NCBI GenBank assembly: GCA_029891385.1
Contig: CM057225.1
Span: forward strand, 13,553,060-13,617,059
From: Erythroxylum novogranatense
Lineage: Eukaryota; Streptophyta; Magnoliopsida; Malpighiales; Erythroxylaceae
Length of the DNA stretch: 64,000 bases
Direction: 5' to 3'
Position numbers and translations under genes: made by a program. Below the pieces are notes generated by a model. That model was not told the DNA's origin, did no database searches, and saw only the letters and a program-made list of their open reading frames with translations. Shown here piece after piece: positions 22,616 to 33,032 of this stretch (its first letter is position 1; every line of letters begins with the position of its first letter).

Positions 22616-23412
22616 AGGTCACAACTATTATTATCCGTTTAAGTATTTATATATGGAATGCAACATGCTCAATGTATCACAATTCACATTGTCACTAAAA
22701 CCCATTTATCAAAGTATACACAATATCATACGGTCACAAAATCACATTGCAGTCCAATCCAATTTATCAGAATCAAACATATCATTCTTAATCATACAGA
22801 TTTTCATACAGTCACAATTTATCACATTCATAGCCAGTTTACACTTCAATGCCCAATTCCCATTCCTTCGGTTCAACATTTCACCATAATCGGTTTTCAC
22901 ATAAACACCATTATTCTCATGTAATTATCGAGACAGTAACTATAAACAATCGTAAATTAAGGAACCAACTAGGTTACTCACCTGCATTCCGAGCTAATAC
23001 CGAAGTCTTAGTGGCATCAAGGATCGACGCTCCAAATGTGCCTCTATACCGCATATAGATGCAATGATTACCAAAATCTAATCGGTAATATTTCAGAATG
23101 CACATGTAGCGCTTAAAATGTGTACAATGCATGCTCATGATTTTTCCGGCCATAAATCCAAATTTTCAATCACCAAAAATCCGTCTAAAAATTAGAAATC
23201 TAACGGTACTGACAGTACTCAATTTGGACCTCTATAGGTCCAAAAATAAATAAAACAGTGACCAAAGAATCATTACCCGGACTCACGTCAATTTTCCGTC
23301 TAAAAATTCCCAATTTCTCATGCAATGAAATTCAATGTTTCACGAATCCGATGCCTCAAGAATCAGGTCAATCGGATGTCGGACAGAAAAGTTATGAGCA
23401 AAAGAAGGAAAA

Positions 23413-23487
23413 ATACACATCCTAGTCAACTAGTGCAGGTTGTAGTCGACTAGTGCAGGAAAAATACATGTCCTAGTCGACTAGCCC
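23413..23487 (-). repeat. CTAGTCGACTAG palindrome array in LTR L2
   Basis: Three palindromes (CTAGTCAACTAG at 23423, TAGTCGACTA at 23444, CTAGTCGACTAG at 23474) separated by GTGCAGG and AAAAATACATGTC. It directly follows the conserved CGGATGTCGGACAGAAAAG block, the position taken by other arrays in other LTRs. Confidence 0.75.
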
Positions 23488-25866
23488 TATTAAAAAGACA
23501 AATCTGAAACAATTTCCTCCGACATGCCAACTTGTCTAGGTTATAACTTCCTATTCCGAACTCCAATTTGGACAAAATTGGTGTCTATTTCATAGAGAAA
23601 AGAGAGCTCTACAAGTTTTATGAAGGACACAAAAGTCAATTTCACCTCTAAAGGCATAAAAAATGCAATCAAAGTTACTGCCCAGTCAATGGGTTCTAAA
23701 ACAGTACAGTATCTTGTAAATTCAATAACTTCTCATTTCTTTTGTCAAAAATTACAAAATAAATATTTGCAGAAAGATCCCAATGTTATCTACAACTTTC
23801 ATGAACAACCTGAAATCAAATTCATTTGCTAGCAAGGCCAAACAATTCACCAAAACATCTTCCCACTGGAATTTCCCAATCTGAACAGTACATTTCAAAG
23901 CAGCATATCTCCTAGCACAAATGTCAAAACAATCACTAACTTATATCACTGGAAAGATAAGATCTCATACTTCAATTTTCATGAAGGACTCAGAATCCAA
24001 TTCCATCATTAACAAGCTCAAAACTGTCATACAAGTTTCTGCCCTGACCACTAGTCAATGACCTAACTTCACTCCAATCTTTGAAAATTCATAAGTCCCA
24101 ATTCTGTTATCAAAACTTAACATACTATATCTCATTTTCAAGATAATTGCTTCCTCTACAACTTTCCAAAAGGTCACTTGAGCCAATTCAAATCACAGAA
24201 ATCTCTAAATTTGCTTCCAATCACAATACTCACAAAACCTACACTTATGGCTAGGTTCCAACATAATGCACATAGTCAGTCATTAGTTAACAGTTCATAA
24301 CTCCCAACGTACATATCAAAAAATTGCAAAATCAGTGGAAATGGAAAGCTAACAAGATGGGCTTCAACTTTCATTAAGACCATTTTCACCAATTCCTTCT
24401 AAATTAATCTATAAAAATCATCAAAACAATTAGGTCATCAATCCGGATACTGTTCCCACAGCCCATGTCTCTGATTTTCCAAGCCAAAATTCGACCTCTT
24501 AGAGCTACAATTAGACAACACCTATTTCACAAAAAATTGTAGTCAATCAACTAAAGTTTCATTTGGCACAAACCGCACCTCATTTTCACAACCACACTAT
24601 TAGTTATGATCAAAATAGTGTAATCAGTACAAAACCAATTTTCCAGCTTTGGTACTAACCTTAGATCCTATCACTTCCAATACCAATAACACATCACTAA
24701 GCATCCAAATGGACAAGAAATCAGTCACTAGATCATTCATACATTCACTTAGACCAATAGTCACAATTGGGCAGCACTAAACTCTTCATTTCCATGCAAG
24801 AATAATCATCAAGAATCAATCCAAAATCAAGCTAAAACACTTCTAAACCACATCATTCATACTCACCTTATCAAATCATACTCAACATAACCTTACCCAA
24901 CTATTCAAGCTATAAATTTCATGACATTAATGCATCATAAATCATAGATAATGACCAATACATACCAATCAATGCATCTAACAACCAATTTATTCATTAA
25001 ATGCATAAATGAAAGCTTAAAACATAGTCTTACCTCACTAAGTTTCCAATCCTTCAATCCTTCACTAAACCACTTCCTAACTCTCATATAACACCCACGA
25101 CATCATCATTCCAAGGAAGCTAGGTTATGCTAAGCCTTTTAGGTGAGTTAATAGAAAAGAGAGCAAAGTGGAAGGAGGAGGAGATAAGTAATTGTAGCTA
25201 GAAAACTTGAAGGAAATTCCATGGAGAGAAGAAAGGATGAAGCTTCAGATGGGAGAGAAATAAAGCAAGTAAAATGAATTTTTTTCCCTTCTTTCACATT
25301 GAAGTAGCCGAAAACAAGAGCTAGGAACAAGACAAATGCAATAAAACCTTAGGACACTTGGCATTTTTCTAAGAAAACAACAAAATAAGAAAAAGACAAA
25401 ATAAGTAATAGGATTTCTTAAGAACCCTAATGAAATTTGACCCATTCAAGTCCAATGGCCCTCATTTCAAATCCAAAATAATATATCCAATATTTCAATA
25501 CCATTGGACAGAAATTTTCGATACCGAAAATCAATCGGTTCGCCACTTGGCGGTTTTTTCGGTCCGAAAATTTTTTCCGAAAATTCCAGAAAATTTCCTA
25601 AAATTCCTTTAAAATATAAAACACATAACAATCCACTCCAATTAAATTTCCAAGCCCATAAACTAAATTTTCAAAATAAAATCCCATGTAGGCACAAATA
25701 CCGGGAAATATCATGAATGCATGTACAACAATTTTTTTCATGTCCAAAAATTCACTGTTCACAAAATACCAGTATGCATGAAAATACCAAATCAGTCCTA
25801 ATCACTCTCTTTCCTGACCAAATTACTATTTTACCCTTCCCGTCGGAGATGGGATGTTACAATTAT

Positions 25867-27340
25867 GGAGTAGAATTTAGAATGGCATCAAAATTTAGGA
25901 TAACTATGAGAGATCAACCACCTGATCTATGTTAGAGCTAGACTCAATATATTGTGAAGTCAAGTTAGAGAGATTTGTAGGAACCAAACAAATATAGGTT
26001 AGTTCAATAGTATTTATAAACCTAGGTCCTTCTTTAGGATTCTTTTCTTTTTGAGCCAAAAAAGGTTGTTCTTTTCAAGGGGTAAGGGTTTCTTCGGAGT
26101 TGGATGGTCTTTTGGCTTCCATTGAGTCTTCAGGGTTTGAGGATTTTTTAGAAGGTTTGTCTGAATAATGGGTATGAAATTTTGAAAATATTTCCATAGT
26201 CTGAGGCCTTTGGATATGATGGACTAGGACAAGAGGTTGGTTTAAAGGAAAAGGCAATAGCATAGGGATTATAGACATCCTTTGATTGGTCTTTGGATCT
26301 ATTTGACTCTATCTTTCTTAGTTCTTTATAAATCTTCGACCCATAATAATGTTCTTTTACATATTATTTCAAGTATGAATCAAGTGTTTATTCTTGATGA
26401 AGCAATTTTTGGTGTAACTACTGAACTGAGAATGATATTGAATATGTCTTGGTGAGCAAATCTTGTGTTTCAGATTTCAAGCCTTCTAGTTTTGAATCAG
26501 TACAATAAAGTATTCTATTTTTAACAACTACATTTTTAGCGTTCCAGTTTAGTACTTCTTTAGCAAGATTCATATGTGAGTAAATACCTTGAGGGGATAC
26601 CTACAAGTATTAAAATGGGTGAGTTGTCACCCTAGTCATCTCATTTTTCTCTCTCTAAAAAGGGAGATTTTTATCATATTGTTTTAATGGCTGCATCATC
26701 AAATAAGTAGGGATGGAAATTGGGACTAGGCCTGGTCTAGCTTGACCCAACCATGTCCAAAGTCAACAGACCATGCCTAGGTGGATTAGGCCTCAGGCCC
26801 AGAATTTCTAAAAAAATTAGGCCTCATGTCGGGCTTAACCCTTATAAGCAAATGACATTATTATGTAATTTTAATTTTAAAAAAATTTTGAATAGCTCGA
26901 GTTGGCTGGGCTCAAGGTCTAGCTACCTCGGGCCTGACCCATTGCCATCTCTACAAACAAGGAATTGGTTCCACAAATTTTTCTATAATAGTTGGGATGA
27001 TTAGATTAGGTCAATATGGAATCAAGAGATGACTATATCCTGCTTCTTTTAAAACTTGATGGAAGTTGTTGGTCTTGACCTAGAATTTTTTCTTACATCA
27101 ATCCAACCTTAGAGTCATCTTCATCACCCTTAAATAATCTTTGTACTTGAGGACGCTATTGGAGTCTACATTTATGTTTTTCTTTTATCCTCTTATTATA
27201 GTAATCATTTGCTCTAGAATTAGAATCTTTATCTAAAATATCATCTTCCCAACATCTATGATTTGCATGACACACATATGGATCCATATCCTAAAGGAAG
27301 TGACCATTTACGTGACTAACATAAGAATAATTGGTATGAC
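25867..27340 (-). pseudogene. EPRV copy 1, movement/coat region
   Basis: Continues the copy at 6045-7819 upstream on the - strand. It aligns by eye with the + strand copy at about 32040-33032 and 37934-38000, including the tract before the coat region and a GAAGAAACCCTTACC segment. The MITE at 26708-26953 interrupts it. No frame is intact. The right edge near 27340 joins a second partial copy (GTCATA next to TTATTCTTATG, - strand). Confidence 0.65.
26708..26953. mobile_element. hAT-type MITE, 246 bp
   Basis: Termini are inverted: TAGGGATGGAAATTGGG at the left and, reversed, TAGAGATGGCAATGGG at the right. The flanks CAAATAAG (26700-26707) and CAAACAAG (26954-26961) form an 8-bp duplication with one mismatch, the length typical of hAT transposons. 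The uninterrupted EPRV copy at about 30743 shows the empty site. No coding capacity. Confidence 0.8.
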
Positions 27341-27434
27341 ATTTTGAAAACCTTTCTATAGTCTGAGGCCTTTGGATATGATGGACTAGGATAAGAAGTG
27401 GGTTTAAAGGAAAAGGCCATAACATAGGGATCAT
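27341..27434 (-). pseudogene. EPRV copy 2 (partial), left piece
   Basis: Direct repeat of 26170-26265 and 30190-30280 (TTTTGAAAACCTTTC...GGATATGATGGACTAGG...). It continues at 29916 after the 27435-29910 insertion. Too short to carry a domain. Confidence 0.7.
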
Positions 27435-29910
27435 TGCTACAATCATATTTTATATATTTTTAGAACTTTATATTTAGCATCTTGCCTGTGTTTTATGGAT
27501 ATTTATGGCCTTTTCATCATGTTTTATAATTATTAGAGCTTTAGACACATAAAATACAAAAAAAAAATAAAATCCTTAATAGGTTGAAATTAACACTGTT
27601 TTTCAATTTCTGGCAGATTTGACCTTTGGATCTTTGGATATTTTTATATTGGGATCGGGCTATTAGAAAATTCTACGATTTGGCAAGCATAATCTTAACT
27701 CATTGAAGAATGTTTCCACCAAGTTTTAGAATTTTTGGAGCTGTCAGTTGAGAGCAGTAAATTTGTGAAAAGTGACATAAACAAGTCCACAAGAGGAGGA
27801 CCAGCGTTGGGCAGACCAAATTAAAGGCAATAATTAAATGGGCGTGAATTCAACAGCAATGAGTAACGTGAAAGTAGCTACAGACACGTGACCCAGGAGC
27901 AACTTCAATGGAACAGAGACACAAGGGATAGGAGCAAAAATGATTTAATTCAAGTGAAGCCAGCGCAATAGGAGACCAGTAGGAAGGCAATACGCAATGA
28001 ATTAGTAAGCTACAGAAGAGAGGAACATGCAAGAGGGACCCAGCAGAAATAAAGCCAATTAAAGCATGCCCATGTAACAGCGTGACCATATAACAGCGTG
28101 AAGCAAAGCCTAGATTTAATTAAATCGGACAGAAGCTACAAGAGGGGCGTGATCAAGGAGCAGGTGTGAGGAGAAAGAAATTAAATCAGGAGGATAAAAT
28201 CAAGAAAAGGCAGCCAAGAGGGACCCAGACGTGTGGAAGCAGCTGACTACAAGAGAAAAAACAAGACAGCACATGCTAGGCGTGGATAGAAGATTTGCAA
28301 GGAGGCTGGGAATTAAATGAGACAAAATATTAGCAGCTGACTACAAGAGATGGATCACGCATGCAGCAAAGAGAGGACAAAAATAAATCACGGACAGGAG
28401 AGCTAGGTTCCACGCAAGAGAGGAGAGGAGCAAGTTTTAAACATGATGTAGACCTTTATTTATCTTGTCATGCTACAGTAGAAAGGAAGCAAGAAGACAG
28501 CTGAAGCATGCATGAAGAAAAGGAGCGCAGACCACATATGATTGACATCAGCTGGAGAGGACATGGGTGAGCAAGAAAATCACAAGAAAACTCCACCAAA
28601 GGACCCACCACACATGCAAGATTACAGCTCCAAGCCCCACCTAAGATTCACTCTTCAAGGATAAAACACTCCACGCACTCAAGGGAGCTGAGGACATGTG
28701 CTTGGTGGTTTAAAACAAAAACAAAACTAAATGATGCAAGTGGAGGTCAGTGTGTGTGCGTGAACAAAGTGAAGATGGGACAAGACCAACGACAACTCTC
28801 CATTTAATGGGACAAGAGGGCCTCATTCACTCTATATTTAAGCACTCACTCTTCATTTAAAAAGGGGGACTGACGCTACTTCAGGGGATTGGCTATGAAC
28901 GTTGAAAAAAGAACAACAAGCACTCACTCTCTATTCACTCTTCAAGCATCAACAATACATGCAAGGAAAAGGAGGCTATCAACTTAACAGCCAAGCATTA
29001 AAAAGGCTCTAGCACTCACTCCATTTTGAAAGAAGCTATTCACGCACATCAAAAGGAAAGGGGGGGCTGTTGAGTTCAAGCATTGAGGAGGACTCTAAGG
29101 CCAAGCAATCACCATTTGTTCTTCTATTTTTTTCTACTCATTTTATATTCATAATGCTTGCTTTTATTATTTTCATTGTTGCTACTATTATAATGAGTAA
29201 CTAATCTTTTCATTCTAGGATTTTAACCGAACCCTTGATGTAATCTCGGTTAATTGGTATTTTCTGTGTTTAATCTCTTATGCCCTTTTTTACTTAAAGG
29301 TTTGATTATTATAATTTGTTCTTAATGCTTTTCATAATTTGATCACCTATGAAATTGATTTTCTTAATCTTTGTGTAACGTAATAGGGAGCAATAGATTT
29401 AGAAAAAGATTGCAATAGCTTAGGATCACATTTGTAGTGATTTGTGTCTAGGATCAGGAGATACCTATCCACCCTAAGTAACCACATTAAGATTGATTTG
29501 ATAATGCAATCATCGAATTATCACAATTTACCATAGAAATATAGGAAATTGGTTCAATGATTAGGATTACTAATGATCCGAGAGGGCTTAGTAATTAATT
29601 CTGAATCTTAGGTTATCAAACCCGGTATATGAATTAAATCGAGAAAATTTTGACACCGAGGTAAAATCAAGGGGGAAGTTAAATTCCTAGATTTTCATTT
29701 CATTGATAATTCTTATAATTTTATCTAGCTTTAATCTCGTTTTTATTTCATTTTTCAAACCACAATCACTCAATATGTTCTTTAATTTTTATGTTATTAA
29801 CTTAAATTAGAAGTTATTAAGAGTATTACTATTTAGCTAATTTGGTCTTCATGGGAACGATATTTTTACTACTTAACGATAGAAACGTGCACTTGCGTTT
29901 ACGACCATCA
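27435..29910 (+). mobile_element. LTR-type insertion, 2476 bp, probably solo LTR
   Basis: Starts TGCTAC and ends ACCATCA (TG...CA), flanked by perfect ATCAT at 27430-27434 and 29911-29915, which restores the EPRV sequence seen at about 30280. There is no coding region and no internal LTR pair, so a solo LTR or non-autonomous derivative is most likely. The end (CATGGGAACGAT, then GTGCACTTGCG) resembles the ends of Tat/Ogre-type Ty3/gypsy LTRs; that assignment is from memory and tentative. The middle holds purine-rich repeats with AGCAGCTGACTACAAGAGA twice. Confidence 0.7.
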
Positions 29911-29915
29911 ATCAT

Positions 29916-30189
29916 AGATAGTTTTTGATTAGTCTCTGGCTCTATTTAACTCTATCTTTCTTAGTTATTTATGAATCGTGGACAAATATTTTCTTTCTTT
30001 GAAAATTTTGGGCCATAATAGTGTTCTTCTATATATTTTTTCAAGTCTGAATCAAGTCAATGTACTTGATGAAGCAGTTTTTGGTGTAACTACTGAATTT
30101 GGAATGATATCGAATCTATCTTAGTAAGTAAATCTTGTGATTGTGTGTTCAAGCCTTCTTGTTTTGAATTAGCCCAAAAAAGTACTCTA
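29916..30189 (-). pseudogene. EPRV copy 2 (partial), right piece
   Basis: Continuation of 27341-27434. It repeats 30290-30540 almost base for base (GGTGTAACTACTGAATTTGG, GATGAAGCAGTTTTT). The junction with copy 3 is at about 30189, inside CTATTTTGAAAACC. Confidence 0.72.
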
Positions 30190-31534
30190 TTTTGAAAACC
30201 TTTCCATTGCCTAAAGCCCCTGGATATGATGGACTAGGATAAGAGGTGGGTCTAAAGGAAAAGGCCAAAGCATAGGGATCATAGACAATTTTTTTATTAG
30301 TCTTTCTCTCTATTTGACTGTATATTTCTTAGTTATTTATGAATCATGGACAAATATTTTTCTTTTTTTGAAAAGTTTGGGCCATAATAGTGTTCTTCTA
30401 TATATTTTTGTAAGTATGAATCAAGTCAGTGTGTTTGATGAAGCAGTTTTTGGTGTAACTACTGAATTTGGAATGATATCGAATCTATCTTAGTAAGTAA
30501 ATCTTGAGTTTGTATGTTCAAGCCTTCTAGTTTTGAATCAATGCATTGAAGTAATATATTTTAGGCAATTGGTTTTCAATCTTCCAATTTAGTACTTCTT
30601 CAAAAGGAGACACAAGTAAGTAAGTGCCTTGTGGGGATACTTATGTAGGTATAAAAAATAGGCGAGCTGTCACCTAGTCACCTCATTTTTCTTTTTCTCA
30701 AAAAGAGGGAAATCTTTATCATAATGTTTTCAAGGTTGCCTCATCAAATAGGGAATTGGTTCTATAATTTTTTTTGGAATGGTTGGGCGATGGATTAAGT
30801 CTAGATGAAAGTTATTGGTCCTAATATAGGATTTTTTTATGCCAATCCAACCTTAGAGTAATCATCATTATCTTTTAATAGTCTTTATACTTGAGGATAC
30901 TATTAGGGTGTGCATTTATATTTTCCTTTGATTATAATAATCCTCTGCTTCAAAAGTAGAATCTTTTATCCTATGTTATCATCTTCCCAACATCTATAGT
31001 CTGCATGACACCAAGATGGATTCATATCCTAAAAGAAATGACCATTCATATGACCAACATAAGAATATGTCCCATTTACTTGAATAGAGTTTATCGGAGG
31101 GCTACTCCTAGTTTCTTTATTTGAAAATGCTAGAGTGATCATCAAATTTATCCAGTAGATTGAGGATTTGCTTGCTCATGCATTTTATAAATTGATTTGA
31201 TAGATCCATCTTTAAATCGTCTAAAGAGTGGAGTAGTAGTATGGATAAAGTGGTAATGAGGGGGAATGAAATTCCCTTTTGTAATTGGTTATCCACTATA
31301 GAGGCATGATTTCCTCTAGCTCTTTTCTAGGCAATTGTTTAAGGATTTGGAAAATAAAAGTATCTCTATAGGGTTCGTCTGTCACCATACATTAAGTATC
31401 ATTGATAGAGTTTGAGAAGTGCAAATTTAGAGCATAATTTTATAGACAATAAATAATTCGGTGATGTAAGATAACTATGATTGTTGTGGGATCTTGTTCA
31501 GCACCTATAATCGAGAATTAGACCTTTAACCATC
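30190..31534 (-). pseudogene. EPRV copy 3, left arm of an inverted repeat
   Basis: The - strand equivalent of 31582-33020: the same order of landmarks in reverse, including GGATCTTGTTCAGCACC against GGTGCTAAACAAGATCC, the CCTCTAGCTC segment, and the TCACCTCATTTTTC region. It covers the movement-protein to coat-protein part and is truncated at the centre near 31534. Frames are broken. Confidence 0.72.
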
Positions 31535-31581
31535 TTCACATTTAGTTTAATGTTAAGGTTGGGTACTATTGTCAAATTTAA

Positions 31582-33032
31582 ATGACCAACCATCTTTACC
31601 TACTTAAAGGTTTCAATCCATATTGTAGGTGCTAAACAAGATCCCATAATCATCATGGCTACCTTACATCATCAAATTATAAATTGTCTACAGATTCATG
31701 CTCTATATCTACAACTCCCAAACTTTACCACTGATACTTTATATATAGTGGCAAATAGATACCATGAAGATACTATTATTGTACAAATCCCTAAATAACT
31801 GCCAAGAGAAGAGCTAGAGAAAATCATGCCTCTAAAGTGGATAACTAACTAGAAAAGGGAGTTCCATTCCCTCATTGCCACTCTATCTATACTTCTACTC
31901 TACTACTCCTTAGATGACTTAATGATCTTTATGTTAAATCAATTTATAATAGTCCTAGGTAAGAAAATCCTCAATCGATTAGACAAATTTTGATGATCTC
32001 TTAAACATTTTGACAAAAAGAAACTAGGAGTAACCTTTTGATTCACTTTGTTAGCAAATGGGACATTTCTTATATCAATCACATGAATGGTCATTTCCTT
32101 TAGGATATGGATCCATCTATGTGTCGTTTAGGATATAGACGTTGGGAAGATGATACTTCAGATACAGATTGAAATTATGAAGCAGAGGATTATTACAATC
32201 AAAATACAAAAAGAAAGCGTAAATGTGGACCTTAATAGTGTCCTTAAATATAAAGACTGTCTAAGCCTTGGATTGGTATAAAAAACCTAGGTTAATACCA
32301 ATATCTTTTCCATCAACTTTTAAAAGAAGTAGGATATAACCATCAATTGATGCCATCTCAAATTGATCCATTCATCCCAACTTTTCTAGAAAAATTTATG
32401 AAACCAATTCCCTATTTGATGATGCAACCATCAAAATAGTATAATAAAGATTTCCCTTCATTAAAACAAAAGACAAATTAGATTTCTATGGTGACAACTC
32501 ACCCATTTTTTATACCTGCACAGGTATCTCAATGAGGCACTTACTCACCTATGACTCCTACTGAAGAAATACTAAATTAGCAAACTGAAAACACAATCAC
32601 CCAAAACAAAGTACTTCACTATATTAATTCAAAACTAGAAGGCTTAAATGCAAAAACACAAGATTTGCATACCAAGATAGATTCAATATCATTCCATATT
32701 TAAGAATTACATCAAAAATTGCTTCATCAAACACTTTGGCTTGATTTAGAATTTAGAAAATATGTATAAAAACACTATTATGGCCTATATTTTTCAAAAA
32801 AAACAAAAAAAAATCATCTAAGATTTGTGAAGAATTAAGAAAGAAGAGTCAGATAGAGTTAGAGACTAATCAAAGATTGTATACGATCCATATCCTATGA
32901 TCATTTCCTTTAAACCTGCCTTTTATCATAGTCCATCATCTCTACAGACCTTAGATTATAGAAAGGTTTTCAAAATGTCATAGTCATTATTCATACATAC
33001 CTTCCCAAAAATATCTCAAACCCTAATGACTC
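31582..33032 (+). pseudogene. EPRV copy 4, movement/coat region, right arm
   Basis: Start of the best EPRV copy. Near 31800-31860 a broken reading resembles the conserved end of pararetroviral movement proteins (a Pro-Leu-Lys-Trp-Ile-Thr-Asn run). An acidic tract with WEDDTSDTD follows at about 32135, then Lys/Arg-rich residues. Its divergent neighbour 30190-31534 forms an inverted repeat with it. It is interrupted at 33032 by solo LTR L5 and resumes at 37934. Confidence 0.7.

Larger units (their letters stand above)
22506..25861 (-). mobile_element. L2 solo LTR, second segment
   Basis: Resumes the LTR begun at 7820 and ends GGGATGTTACA, followed by the TSD ATTAT. Inside: a hairpin array (22506-22615), a TAGTCGACTAG array (23413-23487), five modules anchored at about 23608, 23789, 23969, 24154 and 24363 that mirror those in L1, the conserved GGACACTTGGCATTT motif (about 25352) and a terminal stem-loop (25838-25854). 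Short open frames here are chance. Confidence 0.88.

Noticed and set aside
25148..25445. 60- and 66-codon hydrophobic frames on the - strand of L2
   Set aside because: They sit in the probable transcribed part of the LTR; no counterpart is kept in L1 or C.
7819..25861. CRISPR-like array from spaced palindromes
   Set aside because: Plant nuclear DNA; repeats are short, uneven and lie inside LTRs, with no unique spacers.
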